The notes: a model not told the origin generated them from the letters alone. 64,000 bases of DNA from Bolinopsis microptera (GCF_026151205.1 NC_087076.1:17267919-17331918), one strand, 5' to 3'; shown: positions 46,690-61,600, counted from the first letter of the stretch. A program made the numbers and translations.

Positions 46690-49600
46690 CTGAGAGAATT
46701 ATGGATTATATTTATGACTACAGTCAATTTTTGAAAGTTAAAACGTTTGTCAGGGCTCAAAAATATCCTACGGACTTATACATAGTCGTTAATTACATTC
46801 CACATTCATGTAGGGTAGAGTATAGGGAAACATATCGATACTGTCAGCACCAGAGAAAAAAACGATTAAAAAAGAAGCGAAACATAAAAGTTTCGCCTCC
46901 TCCTCAGCAGTAAAACACATACAACTCCACAGTTGCAGGTGATAATAGCTATGATTGCATTGCACTTGTTACAGGTCGGCAACACTTGTTACAGTTACAG
47001 GTGGTAATGTGATAAGATAGAGTGTAAACAACAGGAGATACCACGTGACATGGTTTGCAGATAATTAATTAGTCTCTATTCTACCAAACAGTCAGCTGTA
47101 ACAAACACAGAAATGGTGCAATAACTCGATGAGGCGAGAACTAAGGTGATATGTACATCTAAGGAAGCTATTTGAGAACTCAGATGAGGTTTATCTGACA
47201 GATTTGTTAAAAATTTCATTAAACAGTTGGAATAACTTCATACCTTTCTCTATTACAGGATCCTCTTCTTCCTGATCCTCTGTGTAAAATCCACTATCTT
47301 TAGAAACGGACACGGTATGTGTGTTAACTGCAGGATAACAAATCACATTACATATCAGCTTCGAAGCTCTTTTTAATCTAATCTGATAAGACTCATTTCA
47401 AAACATTTTAATATTGTGTAGCAGAGAGGATCGCAGCGTGAGGGTTGCAGTGTAGAGCGGTTTCACAGAGCGCAGCTGCAGAACTGAATATTGCTTCAAG
47501 GTTAAGTTAAACAGTTAACCTCGAAAAATAAATAAAACATGCTGGAATAAGGAATAATGAAACCTTAAACACTAACATGGAATTATAACAGGTAGGGTCA
47601 TACAATGTTACATTATTTGTTTCTTTAAAGTTCGTATATAATACTGTTTAAATAAATTGCGTCAATTTGCTTGATTTATTGATATTAAGCAACTCGTTTT
47701 TACGTATTCCTCCTTGGATTCTAACAATTACATCGCCAAGTGATCAAATCTTAGTGAATGATGGGATCAGTTTTGTGTTGTTGGTTATCCTCAAGTTTAA
47801 AAGTTTTAAAACCAGCACAGTTTCTTGCCACTGCTCCCATTCCAAGTTATATTTATTTCAGTTACTCCCTGTACAGAACATGAAGTGTGATTATTCATCA
47901 TAATAAACCTTTGTTCTGACTGACCGTAAAATGTAACTCTTATTTTATTCACTTTTGTTTTATTAATTATTTATTAGGTTCAAGAAGACAAAAGTGCTCA
48001 TTACCCCTATAGCCCACTATAGCCTGTAGTAAAATAAACGTGGCATAAGTTACAGTGTTATTGAATAAGCTAGAAGTTACAACATTGTATTGTAAATAAA
48101 ATGGTTACATAGTTAGGTTTGATCCATGGAGCTGGCCGGACAGGACCAGGTGCGAGTAATGAATAATGATTCTATACAAAGTGAGTGCACCTGTGCTCCG
48201 ACTCAAGTGTGCGCTTCCATTTCATACCAGCGGATCCTTTGGAAGAATAACTGGGATTCTTCAGATTCCAGGATATACTGAGAATTACTATGAATACCAT
48301 TATACCCGATATTACGTCATTGCCTTTAAAACGTTATAAATAATTAATCTTGAATTAACGTTATCACGTGTACAGAAGTTACACCAACTTTATAACAAGC
48401 TAAGGTAATTTGACCCGGTGGTTATCTTCGAACTGAGAATGAAGTCTAGATACAATAACAAGATACATTGAACACTGTAAAGCCCTGTGCGTACATCAGG
48501 ATGACATATAACTTGGTGCACTTCTATTGAGTCCAGTTTTAACAAGATATGCTCTCCTGTATCAATACCTCCCAGAGTACATGCGAGGGTGAGCAAGGTT
48601 GTATACTCTGTGGAGAAGATACTGTCTAATTCGACGGAATAATTGGTGTAAAATTCTACACGTTATTCCGCGTTGATCAGTGAAGTAAGCACGCCCCGAA
48701 AGTCGCACAGTTGAAAGTGTTGCTTGAGTAAGATGTGAATTGTGAGTGTAGTCTGTTTTGTATTTTCGAAGAATAAAGTGGACAATATGTTACAGTAGTA
48801 CATGGCAACCCGCAACGCGAACGTTGCAGTAGTACATGGCAACCCGCTACACGCTTACAATAATATTTACCGTGAGAGACATTGTACCTCGTTACATCGT
48901 CAAATTATGAAGAACGCCGATATAACATAGACATTTTAACACAAGTTCCGGTTCCACCGATAAGTGCATGATAAGAAATGTATATAAGAGTGTTGCGTGA
49001 AAACTTTTCCAGGGTAATTTTAAAGATGTTTTGTATCTAAAAAATAGAGGCCGATCCAGTGATGAGGCCTGTGAGAGCCCTATTTAGGGCGGTAGTGGAG
49101 CGTGTAATGGTGTAATGGGGCCACATAGTACATTCACAGGGGAAAAGAGTGTATTTAATACAAACAAGTTCTAAGTTCGTAATAGCAACCTGTAATACGA
49201 TACCAATAAAATATAATGTTAATGATATTACAAAGTGCTCCTCTATGACCTACACGGCACACCGCATTCCGATATCCCAGCAATATTAGCCTTCTCAGAT
49301 TTTTGGAAAGGTGTGTTGTTAATAATGTGCGCTATTTAAATAGATCCGGCCAAGGATCGGCGGAGTTAACGACTAATGCGCGTATTTTCCTGAAGTTACA
49401 TTTAAAATTGAACTAGATGCATCTAATGTAATATAAGAAATATTTTGCATTCTTTGTGTGATTCGTATTTCATTTGATCATCAAGTCACATATTATGGGT
49501 AGGTCATTTCATCATTAACAGATCATCATCATCCAGCAAATATTTTTGAGTAACTAAATCAAGCATCAACAATAGTTAGTGTACATTTGCATCGCATTAA

Positions 49601-52600
49601 ATCAACCAATGTAAAATTCTGAGCCCAATTCTAAGAAATAAGCATTCAATTACCCCGATACCAAGAATTTCGCATATTATGTCTGTAATAATCATAAATT
49701 GGATTGAGCAGCAATAGCAGTACAAGAATTTTCATGACATTGCAGAAAACCGTGCAAATAGGATGTACATGTTAAAGAGTGGCACTAAAGAGTAAAGAGT
49801 GGCACTAAAGAGTGGCAGTATTGAAAACACGCTGAGCTAGAGAGCTAGAGGTTAACATGGCAAGTCTTACCAGTTTCAGATGATGTCAAGGTACTCAAAT
49901 CCTCATACAACGGCTCTTCTACTGATTTTAGTAAAGTTTAAACATATTTAACATACTTAACATAATATTCGAGATGTTATGTCTAATACATTTAACATAA
50001 TATTTAAGTTAACTGTTTTCATGGTCCACCATAATATACACAGACCAATAATATACTAGATTGGCGGCTAACAGAACGGCTAAACAAGGGGCATTCAAAA
50101 GAAGGCTGTACCACGTGTTGTGACGTAATACCACGTGCTGTACCACGTGCTGTTTTTAGAAAAAAACTTCCCCGAACATTTAGAAAAGTTGAACACTAAA
50201 ACCCACTTACCCATATCATGATTATCAATAGTGTTATCAGTGTAGATATCATCTCCATCTTGCACAGGGTACATGTCAGCATACAACTCCTCGTCCTCGT
50301 CAGGGTAAGGCGGTGGCAGTATATCAGGGGGTGGTGGGGGTAGGGCCCCGTCGTCAAACGGTGACGGCAAGTCGTCAGGTGGCGGTAAGTCAGACGGCGC
50401 CGGTGGTGGTAGTAGCTCGTTATCTATGTATAGGTCGTCTTCTGAAAATATTTATTAAATTATCATTTTTATGTGATTATTATTTCTTTGTATTGACTTG
50501 GTCTGGTATTGATTTGGTCTTGTGACGCAGCTTTGCGCAGTGAATGAGGTTACTAAGAATGTGTAGTAAAATATAGCCTTTCCCTCTCGGCACTTTCCCT
50601 TCTTCCGTAAGAAAATTGGATAAGTAGTAGCTGTATGTAATTGGGCATATTACCCTACAAACATACAACATTATCCAGTAAAGGTATGTATACTGTTAAA
50701 AAGAAAATCTCACTTACTCTACACACAAAATATGTAATATATATATCGCGTTGGTAACACGATACATGACATAAAATACAAGAAAATTAGTTAAACTAAA
50801 CTCTCTGACCTGTAATTTAAGTGACAACAAGTGACATGTCACTCTGTGATTAGTGACAACAAGTGACATGTCACTCAAGATATCACGTTCTCGTTAAAAC
50901 AGGTACAACACATACACTCGGGAAGGAAACTCCCCGCATAATTACGAATAATTATATGCATTGTTATGACAACACAATAATATGTTGTACCACATGTAAA
51001 GAATGTACAATTAGGATGGTCAATCAGGGAGAGTGAGTGTATTGTAACGTGTATGCAGGAAATCACCTACACTCCCGCTGAGAGTAATTTCATTTCTTGT
51101 GACTGTGGTGTGTGGGTAGAATGAAGTGTACCCGCTGCTGCAGCTTGTGCAGCTTGCAAAATGTGGACATGGTCCAGATTTTAGTGGTGGTGAGTAAGAT
51201 GTTGACATAATTCATCGTAAAATAATCTGATTCAAAGACTGAATCTATTTATAGAATGTAAATTTATGGTTGTTTTAATGGGGTCATTACATACATGAGT
51301 AAGCATTGTTCTCAGGGACCCGAATCATAATTTGGGTAATTATCCGTTGCATTTACTTTCATAGCAAGTCTAATCATCATAATTATTCTCGAACATGCTC
51401 ACTGAATTGGAAATTTAGTGGAGTGGATTAGGACAATTATTGAGCATGATCGGGCTTCATGACAACAGAGAGGTTACATTATTAGTAGTAAAGTACAAGA
51501 AATTGAAGACGATATTAACATTTAATACAGAAGAAAGTAATCACGGTCATTACGCTCAGTAATCAGAGTAAGTCACACATTTTGACATTTTAGAAGACAC
51601 ACTCTAGTACTCTAGTACAGGTGGAACCTTCTTCGAGAGGACGGAAAGGAGTGGAAAGAGGCGAGGGCAGACTGATCGGACTGGTAACTTCATCTGACGT
51701 CATCAAGGAGGAGCATCGTAGCGAAGGAGCATCGTAAATATTATCTACGTCTTGATAGATGTCCTCGTCGTCTTCAACCTCCGCATCATAGTCTTCGTCG
51801 TCGAACTCACTGTCCGAATCTATAAGGGAGTTAGCAAGTGCTCGGAAATTGTAATATCGTTGCAACTTTCTCAACTATATTTAGAAAATAATCAACAAAT
51901 TTGTCGAATATTTTTAGTATTTCCGATTCCGGAAAGTTCATGAACAGTTAATGGGTACTGAGTAGTAATAGCAGTATGATTACATACACATATTGAGCAG
52001 GTTTACAAGGTGTGAACGGCACATCTAAATTTAGTGCCGCTGTGACTTCCAAGTGTTGAAATCTACTCTAAGGCTGTATGACTGTATGAGGTAACAGGGT
52101 GTGTAATACAATGTATGTGACTATTGTGGGTGTAGTATTTAGATCCCCTGCTAATGAGGGTGTAACACTAGAGTTAATCAAATATTTACAAAACGAGGGT
52201 TCGTTATTTAGCAACCTATATAATAGCAATATTTGCCATCATTATATTTCATTTTTACGTGTGAAAGGTTGTAGAACAAGACATACATTTTCAGGAATTT
52301 ATTTCTAGAATCACAAGTCAAATAAATATTATGAAATGTACATTGTATATTGTATATTGTACATCTAGAATTACAGGTAGAATCACGCCAAAGTCGAATC
52401 AATGGTCAGTAATTTGAATCATGGATCACATTTTCTTGATTTGACATTTTCTGAGATACTTGACTCAGTTCACGGTAGACTATCAGTAGTAAAGACCATA
52501 CAAAATTTGTAGATATGATACCAACCAAAAATACGAGTTCAAAGTTGATCAAAAATGGAATCGAACGCAAGGCCAGAGAAAATATCACCTTCTGTATTTA

Positions 52601-55600
52601 AGGTCAAAGCGAAACCACCGAGTAATTCATCACCATCAGGCATCAATTAAATCAATATAATATCATAGATAAGTTTTACTATCATAGATTGTTGTTGCGT
52701 GTTTGATAAAGAAAGACCACTCATTGTAGAAGACACACTCGAGAGGAAGACGAACCTTCTTCCAGAGGAGGAGGAGGTGGCATATTTCCTGAACTTAGAG
52801 GAGGAGGAGGGGGAGGAGAAGGATGATAAGAAGAAGAAGAAGGAGGAGGAGGAGGAGGAGGAGGAGGAGGAGGAGGAGGAGGAGGAGGAGGAGGAGGAGG
52901 AGGAGGAGGAGGAGGAGGAGAAGGATGATAAGAAGAAGAAGAAGAAGAAGGAGGAGGAGGAGGGGGAGCAGCAGGAGGAGGAGGAGGAGGAGGGGGAGGA
53001 GAAGGATGATAAGAAGAAGAAGAAGAAGAAGAAGAAGGAGGAGGAGGAGGAGGAGGAGAAGGAGGAGGAGGAGGGGGAGGAGGAGGAGGAGGAGGGGGAG
53101 CAGCAGGAGGAGGAGGAGGAGGGGGAGGAGAAGGATGATAAGAAGAAGAAGAAGAAGAAGAAGAAGGAGGAGGAGGAGGAGAAGGAGGAGGGGGAGGAGG
53201 AGCAGCAGGAGCAACAGGAGGAGAAGGGTGAGGAGAAGGATGATAAGACGAATAAGAAGGAGGAGGCATACTTATCGAACTGATAAACGTCCCCCCAAGT
53301 AATGAAGGAACAGAGTAAATATTGTCCAAGTTCCCGGTACTCTCCTTGTCGTTCTCGATCTCGTCCAAATCTATGAAGAAGTTAGTATGGGATGGAGACA
53401 GAAATTTCACCACAAACTTACTCTTTCAAATTAACGCATGATTATTGACTCCCAAATTTCCGAAATATTCGGGGAACATTTTAATACATTTTGCTACTTT
53501 TCTATTGTATTTCTGGTAGGTATAAGAGTTATTAGCAGTTTGACAATACAAGCCGGAGAGCGCAGCACTCGGCGTCTAATTCCAAATTATATTCAGAATT
53601 TAAATTTGGATCTTTTGCTTGAAGTTGAATATTATAGACAGATTAGGCATTATAAAAGCACTCAAAATAGAAACCTTCATTTTGATGAGCGGAAAAGAAG
53701 ACAGGCTGATTGACATTATAGGGGTGGGAGAAGATTGCAGTCTGACTCAAAGGAAAAGAGGAGAAAGCAGACCGATTTGACTGAGAAACATCCCCTCATG
53801 AAATGCCGCTATTCCTCCATAATAGCGATGAGTGAACAAGTAACGATGTAGCGTTAGAGAAAATTATAGTCTTCTAATTACGGCTAATAATTTCCTATGT
53901 TCTCTAATATAATACGTTCTATAAATCTATAAAGAAGTAAGGATAGAATTAGAACACATTGTGTTACAATCACAACTTACTCTTTAATGTTAATCTGAGG
54001 GATTAATTTTTTTTCGAGGAAGCTCTCGTTTCCGGAGAGTTAAAAAAAACATCACGCGGTATGTAACTACACTTAAAACTTGCAATGCGATCGAGTAAGG
54101 TGTGAACGGCGAAACATATTTTGTGTATTAAAGTGTTGAAATCGACTCAAACGTTTTATATTATAACGTAACAGGGCCTGTACTATCGCGCAACTGTCTT
54201 GGGCGTAGTCTGGGAATTATATAAATGCCAATAATTTATTTTACGTACTAGGGCTTGTTCCTACAAATTTTACTCTTTCTAAAAGTATAATAATATTATG
54301 TAAAACTTGGCAACACATGTAAATTAAGGAAGACTTTAAAAAGCATATTAAAGTCTAAAACTCAATGGAATTATTCTAACACTTGGGAACAGATGTAAAC
54401 ATTTATATTGTACTATCGAGCATGCAATCATCATACAATTTAACGACATTTCTTAGATTTGTTTGCAAGTCAAATTATAATGTATCAAATCATTTAATGA
54501 GTATGATATTTATTTACAGAGTGGCCCACAATTATTACTGTGTCAACAGGGTCACAAGTTGGAAATTTAAATATTGGTAAAACTGTTCAAATAATGTCAT
54601 ATTGACATCGTGGCCCCTGACACACATTGGCGAGGGGGCGCCAATAGTATAGGGGGGCACTTTTTCGGCGGGGGCGCGCCAACGCCCAACATGCAACGTT
54701 ACGCCACTGATTGAGGTTGGGTTTTTTCTGGGCCACTCAATGCAAACAATATAGATTTTGCATTTTTCTGATTATGTTTGTCAAAATATTTAAACTTCAT
54801 TCGAGATTGTCGGATATTTTCATGATATAAGTCGATTGAATGGAATACACTGTAATCAAGGTACAATTTCTCAAGCAGGGTTGTAGTCCCCAAGGTCCGA
54901 TCAGTGAGATTACATAAATTTACAACGACATTCTTTGTAACAGAGATCAGGGGATAACAGATCGTTAAGATCTGTAACATTTAACACGTATAATCTGCAG
55001 ACAGCTACCTTCAGGGATGGTGTCAGGAGGAGCAATAATGAGGGGCCCAGCATTCAGACTTTTCTTCTTGTAATGAGTAACCACAGTACTCTTGGGACCC
55101 CCAAAGAGACCATCTCCTGTATTGCAGCGTACTCTGGAGAGACCAGGACTCTTGGGTCCTCCGAAGAGACCAGCTCCTGGACTCAGATAGAGGTCCTCAG
55201 CGGGGGTAGTGGGGCTGGTGACAGAGGGAGGAGTGGAGGGAGGAGGAGTGGGAGTCGGGGGACAAGAGTCTATCTCGTCCATATCCATGTAAATATCATC
55301 GTCCTCTGGGTATTCGTTATCTGAAAAACACTGCTATGTCGCCTGCCCACTAAAACATTACTACAAATCACTATCTACATGTTGACAGCTAGTTTTGTGA
55401 AACACATCTGATCACATTTGACGAATGTGGAATGTCGTGTCTACTTCTCCTTGTGGTATGTTACTACTTTAACGTGAGCTAAAAATAGTTTAAGTTACCA
55501 ACTTATCAATTAACAGTTTTAGTCCGTACTCCGTTATTATAAATGCTTGAAGTTACGTTCTGGAATTAGATCACTTCGTGTTATTTATAGACCATTCAAA

Positions 55601-58600
55601 CTAACAATGTAGCTGTTGGAATGTACATTCTAAGCTCGGGATATTCACAAGATATGCACTGAGATCTTTAAATACTTTAAACTTGAGTTTTCCAGAAGAC
55701 AGTGGGTTAATGAGAGACATTACATGTCAACAAACAACGGTTAAGTCACCATATTGTCATAGATCACTTTAAATTCTCGACAACATGACTGTATGCTATA
55801 CATACCTTGTTATATTTAACAAGGTATTTAATATCCCTTGACCCTTCTGAAGGTATTGTTTTATGACACAACCACGGAATGTGGTTTATGGTTGAAATTT
55901 GATACAAATTGATGTACAAAATAACATCCCGAAGAACCTGCACGCCTGCCCCTACATTACCTCTTACATTATCACTAGGAAGTCAATACTGTTGAGTCAG
56001 TACATTATTATCATGTACAAATTTAGACTTACATTTACTAGCGAGTGAGCGAGATTGCTATTTTAATCATAATATGAGCACGAGATGGTCTATGACAAGC
56101 GATTTATAACAGTGACATGACAGATACATACTTTATTTCATGATAAGAATAGTTTCCCAACCGCATAAGCTTTAAACAGGCGATCCTTGTTTACATTGTC
56201 CAACAACCGGTAACTGATGATCACACCAACAACTCATCCCGTGTGTTACATTCCATGCCGAGGAATGTAGATTCCATTAAAAGTAATGAAACTATGTGTC
56301 AAATAAGCATGATGTAGATCTCTTATTCCTCCTTTAATTGTTCCATGATCTGGAATAAAACCGCCTTTTTGTTCGGTCGAAGAGAAAAACCAAATTGCAA
56401 AATTACACAATCATGGAAATGGCGGAAGGAATAACAAGGAATAAGGTTGGTTTAATGAAGCCAGTAAGTAGCCGGTAAGCAACCAGTAAGAAGCCAGTAA
56501 GTAGCCGGCACAATGTGATGAGATGAAGAACAGTACGTGGGTTTTACAATGTGTAAATCTTGTACGGGCACTAGAAATGGTAATTAGACGCTGTAATACT
56601 TTAGAAGTATGTTAACATGTTATATATACGTTGCGTTAGACTTTCGAGTTTTGACTTTCTGAATTACTAGCCCGAACTAAGGCCAACTGTTGACTGCAGA
56701 TTGATAGGGTACGATAAACAACGGACAATTTTGAAGGAAATAAAGTAAAAACTACAGTAGAGGATTTGATAGTATTCCCAAGTCGGCGTATAATCATCTT
56801 ATTGAAATCACTGAGTCAAACCAATCGTCCTATCAAAAAGCATCGAGCAATATCGAGCAAGTTAAATAGCACTAGAAATTGAGAAATACAGGATCTTTGT
56901 AGCGTTTATCAACGGTAAAACATCGTGTTATGACGTCCTCTTTCTCGTAAAAACAGCTCGCAATCAAATCTTCCTCGGGTGACGTCATCACAACTCTGCC
57001 ATGTGACCTCAAAGTGTTGGTGCGCGAAATAGGCAGGCTAAGCTGAGATGATGAATCACTCTGTTTTCTCAGAGGCTGATCAACAGCCAAACTAGAATCG
57101 AGTGTTTTCTTTTTTCTCGCACTCAATTTCAACCTCGTCGACATGGATGAATTTTTCTGACATGTTTTGAGAGACCGTGTCAGTTTTGAGTTTAAAACAA
57201 TTTGAGAACTGGATACAGCTGAATGTATGGAACTACAGGTGGATCCAGACCGTATCATATTTTCTGCAGATCTCTTTTCAACCGAATTTGAGGATCTGAA
57301 CATAGACTTAAGACGAGTCAACTTCGATTGTTTCTTAGCTGCGGATACGGGAATAATGGCTTCAGTCATATTTGAGCTGAGGTCACAATACGAAGAACAT
57401 ACGCTAGGAACTATCTGGTGCTCCTTTTGAGAAAGTCTTAATTGAAGAGTATTATTATCAGTTTTCACAACATTCCACCTTCTGGTAAGTCGCCTGTTGT
57501 TCTGGGCTATTTGGCTCGGTGACAAAATGGGTTGTGAATTCGAAGTTGACCAACTGTATTTAGAAATATCTTTTTTAATCGGAGCGGATTTCGGGGAGCT
57601 CCCATTACTCCTAATTTCTAGTACCGTGATTTCGCTTTCTGTAGATTTGGTAAGACAGTTACCAATTCTTTTACTATTTCCATGTCTATCATGAATAAAA
57701 CTATCATGATTATATGAGAAGGAAACGTATCCATCATCCTCTTCATTTCCAGGGAGGACCACACCATTTTCATCATGATCAGTAAACTGTAACGAGTCCC
57801 CTGAACATCTCGTCACTCGCTGGTCACATGGGATACTGTTGACAACAGTTTGTGTGTTTTCTGATAACACAAGGGTCACTGAGGAATCACTATCAAGATC
57901 ATCATCAGATCGTTGGATCCAAAACGTTGAGGATGGGGAATCTTTAGAAGAACTTTTCATGGAAAGCAGTAATGGATTCACTCTTCTTTGGGTATGAGGC
58001 TGTTTGTTTAGTTTTGAAGGTACGTTACATGTAACTACACTCAGAGAAGGTCCAATGATATCACCATTAGAACATTCACTAGAAAACCGTTCAAAGGATT
58101 TGACAAAGCCTAATTTAACCAAGTTAGAATAAGGTATGACGTCACAGGTTAAACAGTCATGTTTATTCTTAAAATATTCGATTAATGGCGGATCAGTCAT
58201 ACGATGAACTGTTTTTAGTTTATCATTGTCATTTGACAAACCAAAATACCAATGTTTTGTCTTATAATGTCTACTTGTGATACGATTTAAGTTAGAGGTA
58301 GATTTGTGTGATCGATCAGTCGGTTTTTGTCTGTCCGTTAGTGTCGGTCTAGAAGTGTGTTTGTCTGTCAGTTTGTCTGTCAGTTTGTCTGTACGTAGTC
58401 GTCTCAACAACGATCGTTTGAACTTAGTTCGACTGGTACCTGCAAACAGTACTTATAAGACTTACTATATTTAACCTATCAATTAGCATATCGCATCTAT
58501 TTACAATTACACTAGCTAATAAAATTAGCTGAAAATTACAGCGCTGTGATGATGTTCTGACACTGTAGTTTAAACTGTTCTTTGAACGTCTGGTGGACGG

Positions 58601-61600
58601 CTATCGTTTGTCGAACAAAACGTGTAAAAATGTAAAGATAAAAGTCCAGTTGACATCATTCAGTGTACTGTAAAATGCAGTGTATTTAAGAATAGGTTAT
58701 TTATAGTACGTGATGCAGCTACAGCGGTATTATTTTAGCAAAACGTGAAAGATATGATATATAATGTTATGAAAAATCTTTTTACTGTAGAAATACAGCT
58801 GCGATCAATCCACAAGCAAGCTTAGTTTTGAGTATATATAACCCGCGGGAACTAATCGAGTTTCTGTAAAGTACAGGACAGAGAAAAATGTGTCTTTACC
58901 CTTGAATACTAATGTCACATACTAATGTCACATACTAATGTCACATACTAATGTCACATACTAATGTCACATACTAATGTCACATACTAATGTCACATAC
59001 TTATGTCACATACTAATGTCACATACTAATGTCACATACTAATGTCACATACTAATGTCACATACTTATGTCACATACTAATGTCACATACTAATGTCAC
59101 TTACTAATGTCACATACTAATGTATAGAGACCTAAGATCAATTATATTCTTGATCTTATTTATATACGGAAATTATCTAAGTTTATCCCAACAATTTTGA
59201 ACAAAAAACAACAGACCAAAACTTAACAAAAACTTAAGATTATATAACTCACCAGGAACAGGAGCGGGAGCAGCTACAGCTATAGTCTGGTATTGAGGTA
59301 GAGGAGGAGCAACAGGAGCAGCTGGGACAGCAGCTGTTGGAGCGCCGCGCGTCCTCACGTCATCGTATATCACTTCATCTGGAGCCGTGGGGGTGGGGGT
59401 TCCTCGCTCCTGTGAACAGAGAACTGGAATTAAGAAGACACAAAAATATGGGTGATAGTTAGGGGAGTAGTTTCTGGGGATTCACCATGTCTGCACACTG
59501 ATTTCAATGTTTTAATGACGTCGTGGTAAGTCTAACAAGGCCTAATTTTGAGATGATTCAAATTCCTTAGCTTTTCTAGAACATGCCAGGTAAATCGCAC
59601 GTCATGAAACAGCTGTACACGCGTCACTCACATATAATGCTGTCTCCAATAATGGACTAGGTACTAACAGTTACAGTAAAGTTCTGCATTGTAAGGACCC
59701 TAACTAAAGTTCTACAAGTCAAGACTCCACGATCTCATTGTTATCTAGATTAACTCTGTATTCTGGGTATCTCCAACAATACGCTGCCATAATTAAACTA
59801 GGTATACGAAGCCAGCCAGCTTTATATTATATACCCATAGGTATAGTTGGAGGAGGTCGGGATATCTAAACAACATTTTGGGTACATTAAGAGAAAACTG
59901 TTTGGATTCTAGTCTCAAGAGCATATTGTTGTAGGATTTCTACTGTAGAGAAGGAGATACGTTATAATATTATATTTACATGTATTTATTACAAAGTATT
60001 ATAACCGAGGGGTTCCGTTCAGGCCCTTCACACTTCTGTCTAGTTCTAATGTACCGTCACAATAGTGACTTTAAATATATATTATGTAACATTTTTATGT
60101 ATGATATGCCTGCTAGATGATAAGTTATTATATATCAAGATACAGGCAATGTTGGTTATCAACCTATCAGATTAATGTTGGTTATCAACCTAATTCAGAA
60201 TTACGGCTGTCAATATATCATACACTCTGGTATAGCTTCAAATGTAAGGTGTCTGACAAATTGGTTGTCATAGAAGCTGTGAACTTGTTCGACACAATTG
60301 TGGTATTTACTGGTAGTGTCACTGTCACAGTGGAAGTGGAAATGTTGTAAATTTGAAAATGACATTTCTTCTAGACATGTGATTCCGGATAGTAAAGGAA
60401 TTTTTGGAATATATCAAAACTCAAAATTACCGTGTCCATGGCTGGCTTCAAACTTTTGTTTCTTACAATCCACTAAAAGGATATTGAATTCCACTGACAA
60501 ATTTCCGACATAAGGATTTTTCTTGAGCTATCATTACAAACACCTGGCATTATCTATATATTATATAATACAAGGCCTTAATGATCTACCCTCAATCCGT
60601 GCGAACACCAAAGGCCAGCTGTTAACTATAAGACTATCTCAAAACATTGTCGTGTGTAGTGTGCGATAATGCAGTTTTGAGAATTAAAAGGGACTCATGA
60701 ACAACCATAATTACACCAGTCAAACATATTATAGAGCACTCAGCACCCTATCTTTTATCTTTCTTCAAACAGCTGTATCAACACTCAATAGTTTTATTAT
60801 ATGATCAGGGAGCCTTGCTGGTAATGTACCATCACGTTACATGAGAGAGGGTTATACTATTATTATTACCCTTCGTTGTAGACATACCATTTACCCAATA
60901 ATGCTGAAGATATTAATAATTGTCCCCCAGCCCCCTATACAGTACATTAGTGATACACCTCCAGCCCCAAGACGTTGTGTCCCAAAGCCGTGTACCGCAG
61001 TAATAATAGTAATTGGGGTTAGTTAGAGTTGGGGTTATTGTGGGGGTTAAAGTTAAGGTTATTGTGGGGGTTAGTTAAAGTTAGGGTTATTGTGGGGGTT
61101 ATTGTGGGGGTTAGTTAAAGTTAGGGTTATTGTGGGGGTTAGTTAGAGTTAGGGTTATTGTGGGGATTATTTAAAGTTAGGGTTATTGTGGGGGTTAAAG
61201 TTAAGGTTATTGTTGGGGTTAGTTAAAGGTAGGGTTATTGTGGGGGTTAGTTAAAGTTAGGGTTATTGTGGGGGTTATTGTTGGGGTTAGTTAGAGTTAG
61301 GGTTATTGTTGGGGTTAGTTAGAGTTAGGGTTATTGTGGGGGTTATTGTTGGGGTTAGTTAAAGTTAGGGTTATTGTGGGGGTTATTGTTGGGGTTAGTT
61401 AGAGTTGGGGTTATTGTGGGGGTTATTTAGAGTTAGGGTTATTGTGGGGGTTAGTTAGAGTTAGGGTTATTGTGGGGGTTATTGTGGGGGTTAGTTAGAG
61501 TTGGGGTTAGTTAGAGTTAGGGTTATTGACTAATGCGGGGGTTTGTTAGAGTTAAGATAAGGGTTATGTGTATGATTTGCTGGGCAGGACGAAGAGATAT

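Noticed and set aside
48126-48182. Plus-strand start exon MELAGQDQVRVMNNDSIQ with GTGAGT donor
   Set aside because: No following exon in phase could be found on the plus strand.
51020-51208. Additional adaptor exon on the minus strand (YSPPLKSGPCP...)
   Set aside because: No acceptor without an in-frame stop was found upstream. Not needed for phase continuity.
52585-52640. Alternative adaptor first exon (ATG, MPDGDELLGGFALTLNTE, donor GAAG|GTGATA, minus strand)
   Set aside because: Phase fits, but there is no promoter evidence, the frame is very short, and it sits between duplicated exons. Left as unproven.
52795-53302. Long poly-Glu, poly-Arg and poly-Leu open frames
   Set aside because: They are other-frame readings of the GGA/GAA array. 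Only the Pro/Ser frame on the minus strand joins neighbouring exons in phase.
58906-59123. CRISPR-like array
   Set aside because: Head-to-tail 13-bp satellite without spacers, in an intron of an animal gene.
61013-61545. Telomere end
   Set aside because: Unit is a longer irregular minisatellite and exons of the adaptor lie on both sides.
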